Assembly: GCA_963703125.1 (NCBI GenBank)
Contig: OY969790.1
Location: 1,116,001-1,180,000, forward strand
DNA: 64,000 bases
Source: MFD04716-140 sp963703125
Lineage (GTDB): Bacteria > Bacteroidota > Bacteroidia > Flavobacteriales > Flavobacteriaceae
Direction: 5' to 3'
The stretch's first letter is position 1; each line of letters opens with the position of its first letter. The notes below the pieces were generated by a model, which was given only the letters and a program-made list of their open reading frames with translations, was not told where the DNA came from and did no database searches. Positions 16,225-25,605 of the stretch are shown here, in pieces. A program made the translations under genes and the position numbers.

Positions 16225-18486
16225 ATGAGGTGTCTTCTTTCCATGGCCTTACTTTTACTATTTTCAATTGGTCATGCCCAAAATCTTCCGGGAACAAAAT
16301 TGAAAATTAAAAAATCCCAAGGAGAAATTGTGCTCGATGGTGTTCTTGACGAACAGGCCTGGAAGGAGGCCGATGTAGCCGACAATTGGTATCAGAACTT
16401 TCCCGTCGACAGCCTGCCTGCCCCATTTCAAACGCAGGCACGCGTGACCTTCAATGATGATTTTCTATATGTCTCCTTTGTTTGTTTCGACGATGATACC
16501 CCCGATGTCGTTAGTACCCTGCGAAGAGATTTCAACTATGCCTTAAATGATAATGTATCCTTTATTTTCGGGCCATACAATGACCGTCTGAACGGGTATT
16601 TTTTTAACGTGACCGCTGCCGGGGCAAAAAGGGATGGCACATTATCCAGTGGAGGTGTGGGGGAAAATGCGTTCAATATTTATTGGGACAATAAATGGTA
16701 TTCCAAAGTAGTTCGATACAAAGATAAATGGATCGCAGAATTGGCAATCCCATTTAAAAGTTTTAAGTTTAAAAGCGATGTCAATGAATGGAATGTCACC
16801 TTTGATAGACTAGATAAAAAAAGAAATATTAAGTCGGCTTGGGTGAAAACACCGAGACAGTTCTACACGGGAACCTTTGCCTATGCCGGGCAACTGGTAT
16901 GGGAAGACCCGATTCCCAAAGCCAAGACAAATATTTCTATTATTCCCTTTTTGGCCGGTGGCGGATTTCAAGATCGGGAAGTAGATCCAGTTTCATCTTC
17001 TACGGAACTGCAGACAGGCTTCGATGCCAAAATAGGGGTAACCCCTTCCATGAGTTTGGACCTAACGGTGAACCCTGATTTCTCTCAAATAGAAGTCGAT
17101 GAGCAGATTCTTAATTTATCCAGATTTGAATTTCAATTCCCTGAGCGAAGACAGTTTTTTTTAGAAAATACCGACCTATTTGCAAATGCCGGTTTTGAAT
17201 CCGCAAGGCCTTTTTTCTCAAGACGGATCGGTATTGTTCAAGACACAGCGGGTCTTTCTCAAAAAGTGCCCATTTTGTACGGTGCCCGACTTAGTGGGTC
17301 CATAAATGAGAAATGGCGTTTAGGCCTTATGAATATGCAAACAAAGAAAATGTTGGAATTGGGACTGCCTGCCCAAAACTATACCGTTGCCACGGTGCAA
17401 AGAAGGTTCTGGCAACAGTCGAGTTTTTCAATGACCTTTGTGAATAAGGAAAGCCTAGGAGTTAACGAGGGAGATTCATTGAAATATTATCACCCAAGCA
17501 TATTTGGTAAGGCCAGCTTGGAAGAACGTCTTAAACCAAACACCTATAATCGGGTGATCGATGCGGATCTTGTACTTCGAAGTAAAGATAACAGATGGTA
17601 CCATAGTTCATTTTTGGCTCAATCTTTCGATACTCGAAATAAATCAAAGACCATGTCGGGATCGGCCTTTTTTCAGTATGCGGATCGTAATCTAAACGCC
17701 AATTTCGGCACTTTCTTCGTTAATGAAAACTTTAACGCAGAAGTCGGTTTTGTTCCGGGAAGTACTGTATATCCGGGCCAAATTGGTTATTATTCTGAAG
17801 TAGCCTATAAAATATACCCCAATAGTACAAGTATCCTGTCCACAGGTCCACAAGCAGGAATAAATAACATTTTTTTACCCGATGGAACCTTGGTAGATCG
17901 GGAATATACGATCGGGTATGCCCTAGATTTTAAAAATTCGGCCAACTTGGCCATCGATTATAAAAATATATTTCAAAAATTGACCTTTGATTTTAATCCG
18001 ATAAGCGCCATTATATACAGAATGTTTTTAGAAGGGGAAGAGTTTCAATGGAATACAATTTCCGCTGCGTATCAAAGTAACACGACCCGCAAATTCAATT
18101 TTTTGTTAAACGCTGCCTATGGGGGGTTTTACAATGGCACAAACCTCAATTTAGGCGGCGAATTGAATATGCGCTTTCAGCCTTATGTCAATTTGGCGAT
18201 GCGCTTTGATTACAATAATCTGAAATTACCTGATGATTATGGTGATGAAGAGTTGATTCTTTTGGGGCCAAAGCTCGATGTAACCTTTACCGATAAATTG
18301 TTCTTTACCGGCTTTTACCAGTATAACAACCTGAGCGACAATATGAATTTGAACGTAAGATTGCAATGGCGTTACAAACCAGCTTCCGATTTCTTTATTG
18401 TCTATACAGAAAACTATTTCCCAACCGGCTTTGTCAGTAAAAATAGAGCACTGGTTTTTAAACTGACCCATTGGTTTAACCTTTAA
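16225..18486 (+). CDS. DUF5916 domain-containing outer membrane protein with CBM9-like N-terminus
   Basis: About 753 residues from the ATG at 16225, chosen because MRCLLSMALLLLFSIGHAQ is a clean Sec signal. Residues ~25-230 resemble a CBM9/DOMON-like sugar-binding domain (GEIVLDGVLDEQAWKEA, FNVTAAGAKRDG). The remainder is the DUF5916 region (DLTVNPDFSQIEVDEQILNL, FPERRQFFLENTDLF) ending in amphipathic beta strands and a terminal aromatic (HWFNL), as in outer membrane barrels. These proteins occur near secreted hydrolases in Bacteroidota; their role is uncertain, perhaps glycan or peptide handling at the surface. The gene ends 8 bases before the next start. Confidence 0.85.
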   Translation: MRCLLSMALLLLFSIGHAQNLPGTKLKIKKSQGEIVLDGVLDEQAWKEADVADNWYQNFPVDSLPAPFQTQARVTFNDDFLYVSFVCFDDDTPDVVSTLRRDFNYALNDNVSFIFGPYNDRLNGYFFNVTAAGAKRDGTLSSGGVGENAFNIYWDNKWYSKVVRYKDKWIAELAIPFKSFKFKSDVNEWNVTFDRLDKKRNIKSAWVKTPRQFYTGTFAYAGQLVWEDPIPKAKTNISIIPFLAGGGFQDREVDPVSSSTELQTGFDAKIGVTPSMSLDLTVNPDFSQIEVDEQILNLSRFEFQFPERRQFFLENTDLFANAGFESARPFFSRRIGIVQDTAGLSQKVPILYGARLSGSINEKWRLGLMNMQTKKMLELGLPAQNYTVATVQRRFWQQSSFSMTFVNKESLGVNEGDSLKYYHPSIFGKASLEERLKPNTYNRVIDADLVLRSKDNRWYHSSFLAQSFDTRNKSKTMSGSAFFQYADRNLNANFGTFFVNENFNAEVGFVPGSTVYPGQIGYYSEVAYKIYPNSTSILSTGPQAGINNIFLPDGTLVDREYTIGYALDFKNSANLAIDYKNIFQKLTFDFNPISAIIYRMFLEGEEFQWNTISAAYQSNTTRKFNFLLNAAYGGFYNGTNLNLGGELNMRFQPYVNLAMRFDYNNLKLPDDYGDEELILLGPKLDVTFTDKLFFTGFYQYNNLSDNMNLNVRLQWRYKPASDFFIVYTENYFPTGFVSKNRALVFKLTHWFNL

Positions 18487-18494
18487 ATCATGAC

Positions 18495-19606
18495 ATGAAA
18501 AAAATTGAGTTATTCATTCTTCTCCCCATTTTACTGCTCACAGTGGCATTCCTTCAAGTACAGGTATTCAAGGGTGCGGAGAAAGTAGTCAATACCCAAG
18601 AAGAGCAATATTACGACCTTGAAGATTTTGGGTCTGTTAAAAGTTTGATATTCATGTTCATATGAACACGGAAGAGGATTTTTTTATTAAGCAGGCGCAG
18701 GCCGATAATTTTCATTTTCTGGATATAGTCGATGACCGGCCTTTTGGCTTGCCCATGGAGGAGCAGCAAAAAATCGCCAAGCTTCATTTAAAACATTTTT
18801 CGCAAGACATGGCCTTTGCGACTACCTTTTCTGTCGATGATTGGGGTGATGACAATTGGAGTGAAAACACTATAAACGAATTGAAAAAGTCCTTTTCTGA
18901 AGGTGCAGTGGCTGTCAAAATTTGGAAGAATATCGGAATGGACCTAAGAGATGAAAACGGAAAATTCGTGATGGTCGATGATGCCAGACTTGACCCTATC
19001 CTGAATTTTCTCGAAACAAATAGTATTCCGTTATTAGGCCATAATGGGGAACCAAGGGATTGTTGGTTGCCCCTTGATGAGATGACCTTTAGTCAAAGTT
19101 ATTATGGTTCCCATCCTGAATATCACATGTATTTGCATCCGGAGTACCCCTCTTACCAAGATCAGATAGATGCCAGGGACCATATGCTTGAGAAGCACCC
19201 TGATTTGGTTTTTGTGGGCGCACACCTAGGCAGTCTGGAATGGAGCCTTGATGAGTTGGCAAAACGGTTGGATAAGTTTCCGAATATGCATGTGGATTTG
19301 ACCCGTATGCCCAATTTAAAACTTCATTCATTCACTGACCGACAAAAAACGAGGGATTTTTTTATGAAATACAAGGATAGACTTATTTATGGTACGGACA
19401 GTCAAATCAATACCACAACAAATTCCGCAGAATTTAAAAAAAGCGTCCATGATCGATGGGTACGGGAATGGAAATTCTATGTGACGGACGATAAAATCAA
19501 CTTGGAAAAATTTGGCGAGTTAAAGGGACTTAAGCTGCCAACTAAAGTAGTTGATAAAATCTATGCAAAAAATGCTGTACGGATATTGGGACTTCAAAAT
19601 TGGTGA
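18495..19606 (+). CDS. Amidohydrolase family protein, frameshifted near the N-terminus
   Basis: The gene starts at 18495 with a signal/anchor (MKKIELFILLPILLLTVAFL). It runs to ...EDFGSV and then, after the A run at 18639-18642, the protein continues in another frame as KFDIHVHMN, the HxH metal motif of amidohydrolases. One missing A in that run (AAAA for AAAAA) explains the break; the ATG at 18662 is therefore not the real start. With the base restored the product has about 370 residues, close to its paralogue at 21779-22870 (363). Later motifs are VGAHLGSLEW and DRLIYGTDSQ. Amidohydrolase-2-like TIM barrels hydrolyse or decarboxylate small acids; substrate unknown. Sequencing error or true loss cannot be separated here. 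Confidence 0.75.
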
Positions 19607-19637
19607 TCAAAACTTTAAAAAAAAATCGATGTAGCTT

Positions 19638-20900
19638 ATGAACAGACGTGAATTCACCAAAAAATCGGCTTTAGTGGGAGCCGGGTTTGCAGCTTCAAAT
19701 TTTGTCGCATTTGGACGAATGAAATCCGTTCGCAATACAGAATTGCGTGTAGTCATACCTATGCCAATTCAAATTGTTATTGATGATGTTGGCTGGTGGT
19801 CTGGAGATGACGGCCATGATAGTCAGCAGCCGTACCGCACAGGAATCGGTAGACATCATGTGCCGGCAGATTATCAGGCCATCGCAGATCTGGGAAAAAA
19901 ACTGGGCGTACGCCCACAGGCAGCCACCATTCTTTGTGAGTGGGATAGGGAAAATATTTTGCGTAATGTTCCGACCATTACATGGATGCGCGAGAAATGG
20001 GATAATAGCAAATGGGTGGGACCTTGGTTAGACGAGGCAGCAGATATTATAAGAAATAACCCAAGTCATTATGAACTGACATTGCATGGCGTAGGGCACG
20101 AATATTGGGCAGATGAAAATATGACCCGGGCCGAATGGGCGGATAGCTCGGGAACTATGAGACCTCTTGACCAAATCGAAATTCACCTAGATTATTTTGA
20201 AAAATTGCTAAGCCAAAATCAACTAGGTTCTTTTCCTACGGCTTTCGTGCCTACGGCGTTTTTACATGGTTTTGGTTTGACCGGCAACCATCAAATCAGT
20301 ATGGCAGAAGTGGTAAAGAAACGTGGAATTGAGTATATCAACACCCCTTTTGATAACATGTATAATGCCGAAGGTGCCCAATTTGATTTATTCGGTATTG
20401 ACTCCGGTGTAATTACCGTTGACCGGGGTGAAGATTTGCTTGATTGGAATGACGTTGGCAAAAAACCAAGTGGAACACTAACCGGCCCCACTTGTGGTTT
20501 GCATTGGCCAAACTTGCTGCACGAAGATCCGCTTCGCAATGCTGAAATCGTAGATGCATGGGTGAGCCTTTTGAAGCCCTACAATGACAAACCCGAAACA
20601 CTATTGGCCGAGAATTCGGCGTCATTTAGAAATCAGCTCGTTCATCATGTGTGTACAGAAGTGCAGGTTCTTGACGATAAAATTGACATTGATTTTCTTG
20701 AAACGAATAAATTGAAGCAACTTAGTAATAGTCAGTTAACTCTCAAAATCGAATCTGAACGAAAGTTAACCTTCAATTCGGATGATGTTGAGCTACTCGA
20801 ATCTAAAATGGTGCAAGGGAAAGCGCATTATTTGTATACTTTGGTAATCAATAACAAAAAAGGTTTCGATAGAGCGGTGGTCAAATTTAAGGTATCATAA
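19638..20900 (+). CDS. Tat-exported polysaccharide deacetylase-like (NodB-fold) protein
   Basis: 420 residues. It starts with a twin-arginine signal (MNRREFTKKSALVGAGFAAS). The mature part suggests a NodB/DUF2334-like barrel: an early Asp pair in IVIDDVGWW, a His-rich strand in LTLHGVGHEYW, and PTAFVPTAFLHGFG in the middle. This would fit a metal-dependent carbohydrate deacetylase, or a catalytically different relative, acting in the periplasm. The C-terminal ~80 residues look like a separate beta-sandwich. It sits 31 bases after the amidohydrolase and before a CBM9-like protein. The family call is tentative. Confidence 0.5.
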   Translation: MNRREFTKKSALVGAGFAASNFVAFGRMKSVRNTELRVVIPMPIQIVIDDVGWWSGDDGHDSQQPYRTGIGRHHVPADYQAIADLGKKLGVRPQAATILCEWDRENILRNVPTITWMREKWDNSKWVGPWLDEAADIIRNNPSHYELTLHGVGHEYWADENMTRAEWADSSGTMRPLDQIEIHLDYFEKLLSQNQLGSFPTAFVPTAFLHGFGLTGNHQISMAEVVKKRGIEYINTPFDNMYNAEGAQFDLFGIDSGVITVDRGEDLLDWNDVGKKPSGTLTGPTCGLHWPNLLHEDPLRNAEIVDAWVSLLKPYNDKPETLLAENSASFRNQLVHHVCTEVQVLDDKIDIDFLETNKLKQLSNSQLTLKIESERKLTFNSDDVELLESKMVQGKAHYLYTLVINNKKGFDRAVVKFKVS

Positions 20901-20952
20901 AAGGATGAAACTACGATTTGTCCATTTTCAATCATAATTAAACAGGAAGCCC

Positions 20953-21681
20953 ATGGGATTCAAAATTTTGTTGATTATTGGTACGCTGATTCTATTCATG
21001 CCATGTACCGGGCAAAAGCCATCCGATTATACGATTGAGGTCATCCATTCCTCAGCATCCCCGGTCATAGATGGTGCCGAAAATGAGCCCATTTGGCAAC
21101 AGATTACACCGATAGTGCTTAGGGATAATGGTGGAAATGAAGTACAGAAATCAGAATTGCAGACGCATGTCAAGGCCTGTTATGACGATAGCACCCTGTA
21201 TTTTTTCTTTCTTTGCAATGATCCCGATATCTGGTCATCCTTTACGCAAAGGGATGAACATTTGTGGGAAAACGAAGCGGTGGAACTATTTATCGATGTC
21301 GATGATAACCCTGAAACCTATGTGGAAATTGAAGTGTCTCCGGCCAATGTGCTCTTTGACAGTTATATAGTGGATACGCTCGATATCGATGTCCCCAAGA
21401 CCGCTCTTTTCAATTTAAAGGGGATACGAACTGCGGTAGCCGTGTCTGGAACGCTGAATAAACAGGATGATATCGATGATCATTGGACGGTGGAGATTGC
21501 AATACCTTTTGCAGACCTTGCCAATGAAAATATACAACAGGTTACGACAGCGACAGCAATACGAATCAATTTTTATCGCTTGGATGAAAATCAAGGCATG
21601 GAACGGATGGCTTATGCCTGGTCACCCACTGGTGGGAGATTTCACAAACCCGCTTATTTTGGCCATTTGACTTTTAAATAA
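20953..21681 (+). CDS. CBM9-like carbohydrate-binding secreted protein
   Basis: 242 residues. The N-terminal ~20 residues (MGFKILLIIGTLILFMPCTGQ) form a signal peptide that could be Sec or lipoprotein (PCTG). The mature protein is a single CBM9-like domain: SPVIDGAENEPIWQQI, YDDSTLYFFFLCNDPDIW, LWENEAVELFIDVDDNPETYVEIEV and WTVEIAIPFADL. The same fold forms the N-terminus of the DUF5916 protein in this cluster. Such domains bind sugars at the reducing end or act as non-catalytic subunits. It probably supports the neighbouring hydrolases. Confidence 0.8.
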   Translation: MGFKILLIIGTLILFMPCTGQKPSDYTIEVIHSSASPVIDGAENEPIWQQITPIVLRDNGGNEVQKSELQTHVKACYDDSTLYFFFLCNDPDIWSSFTQRDEHLWENEAVELFIDVDDNPETYVEIEVSPANVLFDSYIVDTLDIDVPKTALFNLKGIRTAVAVSGTLNKQDDIDDHWTVEIAIPFADLANENIQQVTTATAIRINFYRLDENQGMERMAYAWSPTGGRFHKPAYFGHLTFK

Positions 21682-21778
21682 ATGGGGAAAAACTAAAAAT
21701 CGTATTTTAGGGAAAGATGAAGTAACGAGTATCTGAAATAAACTAAGCCTATCAACAAATCAATTAGAAAGAAGAACT

Positions 21779-22870
21779 ATGATTTACAAGCACAAAGGGT
21801 TAAATATATTGATCGTTTTTTTAATGACTAGCGCAGTTTTGATGGCCCAGACCGGCGATTTAAAACTACTTGATTGGCAACCGGTGAGCCAAATGGTCGT
21901 AAAGGAAACGAAAATCGTAAAAGCTAAATTTCCTGTTATTGACATCCACAGTCATTTGGGTAAATTGGAAAATACTTCAACGTATTTGGAAGAAATGGAC
22001 AAAGCAGGGGTTTGGAAATGTGTAAGCTTGGATGGCGTATCAAAAGGTGATTTTCACAAAGAGCATCTCAAGGTTTCACAAGCGGTATCAAAAGATCGGT
22101 TTTTAGTCTTTTTCCGCCCTGATATCAGCAAAATTAATGAGCCGAACTTTGGTATAAATGAAGCCAAAAAATTGGAAGAAGCTGTGAAGCTTGGAGCCCG
22201 TGGATTGAAGATATGGAAAGATCTCGGCTTGGGTATTAAAGATACATCTGGAAAGTTAATAACGGTAGATGACCCGAGAATGGATCCCATATGGGCAAAA
22301 TGTGGAGAGCTGGGAATTCCGGTTGAAATTCACATTGCCGATCCCAGCGCTTTTTTCACGCCTTTAGACAAATACAATGAACGCTATGATGAGCTAGGTA
22401 GTCACCCGGACTGGTCCTTCTTTGGTGATGAATATCCTTCTAAAGAGGAAATTCTCGAGGCCCGAAATAGGGTCATTAAAAAGCACCCGAACACCATTTT
22501 TATCGGAGCCCATTTTGGTGCCCTACCGGAAAACTTGAAGGTCGTGGGGGAGTGGTTGGACACCTACCCGAACTTTTATGTTGATATAGACGCTCGCATT
22601 AGCGAATTAGGTAGACAACCCTATACTGCCCGTCGCTTTTTTCTAAAATACCAAGACCGTATTTTATTTGGAACCGATACCCCTTGCAACGCTGAAGCAT
22701 ACCGTCTTTATTTTCGTTTTCTGGAAACCGATGATGAATATATCGATCCGACCCCAGCCCATAAACTTCAAGGGCGTTGGATGATTTACGGACTGTATTT
22801 GCCCGATGAGGTTTTGGAGAAAGTGTACAATAAAAACGCCTTAAAAATTTTCGATATGTTCAAGGGGTAG
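21779..22870 (+). CDS. Amidohydrolase family protein, exported
   Basis: 363 residues. A signal peptide (MIYKHKGLNILIVFLMTSAVLMAQ) directs export. The TIM barrel shows the metal motif FPVIDIHSHLGK (HxH), a mid-barrel His in VEIHIADPSAFF, IFIGAHFGALP and the C-terminal DRILFGTDTP, all as in amidohydrolase-2 enzymes. It is a clear paralogue of the frameshifted gene at 18495-19606: both share the KIWK(N/D)(I/L)G, LDPI/MDPIW and SHP(E/D) regions. Two export-targeted copies in one element suggest related substrates handled in the periplasm. The reaction is unknown. Confidence 0.85.
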   Translation: MIYKHKGLNILIVFLMTSAVLMAQTGDLKLLDWQPVSQMVVKETKIVKAKFPVIDIHSHLGKLENTSTYLEEMDKAGVWKCVSLDGVSKGDFHKEHLKVSQAVSKDRFLVFFRPDISKINEPNFGINEAKKLEEAVKLGARGLKIWKDLGLGIKDTSGKLITVDDPRMDPIWAKCGELGIPVEIHIADPSAFFTPLDKYNERYDELGSHPDWSFFGDEYPSKEEILEARNRVIKKHPNTIFIGAHFGALPENLKVVGEWLDTYPNFYVDIDARISELGRQPYTARRFFLKYQDRILFGTDTPCNAEAYRLYFRFLETDDEYIDPTPAHKLQGRWMIYGLYLPDEVLEKVYNKNALKIFDMFKG

Positions 22871-23048
22871 TCATTTACATTTGAAAAATGAAAGCGGACT
22901 AAGGGATATTGCCAGCCTGAAGGTTCAACATCTGCGTCAATGGACCAATGACCGTTTTATGGGAAAACGATAGTTATTGAAAGGAAACTGCAACACCTAT
23001 TGTTGGTGAACCCCTGGTGTTCTTATGAATCACGTTGGAAGTTAGGTT

Positions 23049-24992
23049 ATGGAAAATGTATTTAGAGGGAATAAAATTATGCAAATCGTTGTTCTTGTAG
23101 CAACCGGTTTGTTGCTTGGTGCCTGTTCGGATGCTAGAAAAGTGGCCCCTCTTGTGTTACAGGAACTAAACTATACCGAGAACCCCATTGATATCCCCAA
23201 TCCCGATAGGGGCGCTTATAGGGGCCGGTGGCAGAATATATCGCCCAATTCGGTCAATGGTACGAATTCACCTTTTGGTATCACCCCTGAAGTAGATCAT
23301 CGCGTTCCGGTAGACGCCAACTCCTTGCTATATCACGGAAGACAGGTGCCGGCCGTCGAGGGTGATGATATCGAAATGACGCAATTTTATAATGGCACCA
23401 ATCAAAATGAAGGCCCCTATATCGGAGGCACAGGGGTCTCCGCCCTTCCCGCCATATCGTTTATGTGTTTTGATCTCTGCAATTTTTCTTCTAACGCCTT
23501 CCTCTCGGCGAAAGATGCTTTTGCTTACAAAGACGATGGATTGTTTGTAGACCCAATCAGTGGTGCGGGAAGAACAGGGGCAACCCAACCCTTGACCCCG
23601 TTTGCCCTTGACTATATAAGAGGTTTGCTTCAGCAGGTGAGGAACGGCAACGGCGTCGCCTTTGTGAAATTTTCTTACGATGGCAACGGGTTCAATTATA
23701 TCGAATCCCATAAGTATCCTGACTTAAATCTAACCGACGGACTCATACATGGCCCGGAGCCTACGTTCATAACCGAAAATAATCCAGAGGCCATGTGTAC
23801 CGTAGCCGGTCATAAGGAAAAAAGCTGGATAGAATACCATATTTGGCAGCTGAAGCCCATTTTTCAGGAATTCGAAGATATTATCATGTGTGTGAAAACG
23901 GGGATGCTCGGCCCGTGGGGCGAACAACACTCATCACCTGAAGCTCAAAGCGTGGATGCCTACAAAAAGCTTTTGGATGCCTATTTAGCGGCTGTTCCCG
24001 ATTCGCGCGCACTCTTGACCCATGCAGGTGGATTTCTGGCATGGTATAACGAAACATATGGTACCACATATACCTTTACCGATATTGACGAAATGCCTGT
24101 TTCACCTAAAGATTCCCCAGAGGCACGCTTTGGCTTTTTCAACGATAGTTACGCCGCTGGAAGTTGGGGCGACAATGGCTCACTTTCGGAGGGGAATCCT
24201 ATGATCAATGATAAATACGGCCTTAGTACATATAATCGCTATAGCGTTATCACATGGATCAATAAGCAAAACCAAATCGTTCAAGGTGAAGGTGGTATCG
24301 GCGATAATGTTTTTGGCACCATGCCCGGCGCTATCTTGGAAGCCCAGCAACTTCGCACAACCGCTTTGAACATGAGACACGGCCGGTATGACCGATGGAA
24401 CGATTTTGTTTATAATAAAGCAAACGTCACTACGCCCGTTACTTTTCCGGCCAGTGAAGAAGAGATAAGAGGGTCTTTCAACGGTGAGACCAAAACGGCC
24501 ATCTTTGACCCAGTATATGATGGCAGGACGGGATTGGAATATTTTCGCGACAGAATGGGGTATCGGTTCGTGTTGCGTGAGGCGAAGACCAGTGAGTTCG
24601 TAGAGAAAAAAGGTACCCTTTTGTTCGAAGGTAAGATCCAAAATGTAGGCTTTGGTAACGTGGTAAACAAAAAAAGGGTTTCGGTTATCCTGAAGTCCAA
24701 AGAGGATTCCCATAGTTATGCAGCGGCGACGAACCTTGACGCAAGAGATTGGCTGACCGCTTCGGATGGCAATACCAGGGCCGACAACAGTGCTGCATGG
24801 CATGATTTGAACTTTGCTATTGATATGACCGTATTTGATGATATGCCCCTTGGTGATTATGATATTTACTTGAAGATCAATGATCCCAAGGAACAAAGCA
24901 CTAACAAGCGCTGTATAAGGTTTGCGAATAAGGGAAATTGTTGGAATGCTGACCTTGGCGCTAACTTAATTGGCACGACAACAGTGTTATAG
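23049..24992 (+). CDS. DUF4874/DUF4832 domain lipoprotein
   Basis: 647 residues from 23049; the ATG at 23079 (MQIVVLVATGLLLGAC) gives a tighter lipoprotein signal and may be the real start. The lipobox is LLGAC. Next comes the DUF4874 pattern (YTENPIDIPNPDRGAYRG), a TIM-barrel-like domain (VRNGNGVAFVKFSYDG, CVKTGMLGPWGEQHSS), then DUF4832 (LRTTALNMRHGRYDRWND) and a C-terminal beta domain. These proteins resemble glycoside hydrolases structurally, but activity is not established. It is the last intact cargo gene of the element. Confidence 0.8.
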   Translation: MENVFRGNKIMQIVVLVATGLLLGACSDARKVAPLVLQELNYTENPIDIPNPDRGAYRGRWQNISPNSVNGTNSPFGITPEVDHRVPVDANSLLYHGRQVPAVEGDDIEMTQFYNGTNQNEGPYIGGTGVSALPAISFMCFDLCNFSSNAFLSAKDAFAYKDDGLFVDPISGAGRTGATQPLTPFALDYIRGLLQQVRNGNGVAFVKFSYDGNGFNYIESHKYPDLNLTDGLIHGPEPTFITENNPEAMCTVAGHKEKSWIEYHIWQLKPIFQEFEDIIMCVKTGMLGPWGEQHSSPEAQSVDAYKKLLDAYLAAVPDSRALLTHAGGFLAWYNETYGTTYTFTDIDEMPVSPKDSPEARFGFFNDSYAAGSWGDNGSLSEGNPMINDKYGLSTYNRYSVITWINKQNQIVQGEGGIGDNVFGTMPGAILEAQQLRTTALNMRHGRYDRWNDFVYNKANVTTPVTFPASEEEIRGSFNGETKTAIFDPVYDGRTGLEYFRDRMGYRFVLREAKTSEFVEKKGTLLFEGKIQNVGFGNVVNKKRVSVILKSKEDSHSYAAATNLDARDWLTASDGNTRADNSAAWHDLNFAIDMTVFDDMPLGDYDIYLKINDPKEQSTNKRCIRFANKGNCWNADLGANLIGTTTVL

Positions 24993-25041
24993 GTTACATT
25001 CCCTTTTATCGTCCGAAAGTAATCGACACCAAGGAGATATT

Positions 25042-25101
25042 ATGAACAGAAAAGAATTTTTAAAAACCGGCACGCTCGCAGCCGCTGCTATATATTGTTA
25101 A
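25042..25101 (+). pseudogene. Truncated gene: only a Tat signal remains
   Basis: A ribosome-binding site (AAGGAGAT) precedes ATG at 25042. The 19 codons read MNRKEFLKTGTLAAAAIYC, a twin-residue Tat-type leader, and then a stop at 25099-25101. Nothing downstream continues it in any frame. The 5' end of an exported-enzyme gene appears to have been cut off by a deletion near the right end of the element. Confidence 0.6.
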
Positions 25102-25215
25102 TCTGAGAAATGAGTAATTACAGATTATCAAACTCCATAACAATCAAAAAAAAATTAATCCCTAAAAATCATCCAATAGAGGCTAGAAGTTTTAGGCAAA
25201 CGTTAAACTTATGTT

Positions 25216-25239
25216 AAAAAGTGAGCCTTGCGGTGCCCC
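25216..25239 (+). repeat. Element-end motif, right copy
   Basis: AAAAAGTGAG, five bases, CGGTGCCCC, matching 12747-12770 in sequence blocks, spacing and orientation. A further AAAAAGTGAC follows at 25241-25250. Confidence 0.55.
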
Positions 25240-25289
25240 CAAAAAGTGACCCTTTGGCAAGCCATTGTTACATGGCATTTCAGAGAAAA

Positions 25290-25306
25290 GTTCGAGTCCC
25301 GTCCGG
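25290..25306 (+). repeat. attR-like direct repeat (tRNA 3' fragment)
   Basis: 17 bases identical to 12628-12644 of tRNA-Asp, with no cloverleaf around it. Confidence 0.75.
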
Positions 25307-25312
25307 CCAGCA

Positions 25313-25337
25313 AAAAGCCCCTTTTTAAGGGGCTTTT
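25313..25337 (+). terminator. Terminator beyond the attR-like repeat
   Basis: AAAAGCCCCTT (25313-25323), loop TTT, AAGGGGCTTTT (25327-25337): a perfect 11-base stem. It may be the original terminator of the tRNA at the uninterrupted site. Confidence 0.75.
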
Positions 25338-25605
25338 CATTTTAACACTTTCTAAATACCACGAATTCTTTCGCTAATTGAAACCCAACGATTGAAATAA
25401 GTACATCAAGGAATTTGATAAATTATCAAACTATTCTACGAATAAAGGCATTTATAAAACCTAAATTTTTTACTTAGCTTTTTATCAAAAGTTCTTATCA
25501 ACTGCCCTATACCAACATTCTGATTTCTGTTTTTAAAGGTTTTTGCTTTGAAGCATCCGCTATCACTTCAATATCCACCGAAAATTTCACACAGGATTTG
25601 CTCAC

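Larger units (their letters stand above)
12628..25306 (+). mobile_element. Predicted integrative element at tRNA-Asp (~12.7 kb)
   Basis: Bounded by a 17-base direct repeat: the T-arm/acceptor part of tRNA-Asp (12628-12644) and an identical copy at 25290-25306 with no tRNA around it. The first gene inside is a tyrosine recombinase reading away from the tRNA, the usual layout for tRNA-targeting islands. Both copies are followed by a rho-independent terminator, as if each had once been a tRNA 3' end. No conjugation, replication or phage structural genes are visible, so it is probably mobilised in trans or decayed. Cargo genes all read in the + direction and encode exported or membrane proteins. 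Confidence 0.7.
25102..25605. other. Intergenic stretch at the right end of the element
   Basis: About 500 bases with no gene. It holds the right element-end motif, the attR-like repeat and the terminator at 25313-25337. From about 25340 the sequence is plain AT-rich DNA running into the 3' end of the usp gene. Confidence 0.6.

Noticed and set aside
18639..18645. Programmed -1 frameshift in the amidohydrolase gene
   Set aside because: The codons at the shift (GTT AAA AGT) do not form a slippery X-XXY-YYZ heptamer, and the family is not known to use frameshifting.
12575..25306. Conjugative transposon or prophage
   Set aside because: No transfer, mobilisation, replication or phage structural genes are present between the repeats.
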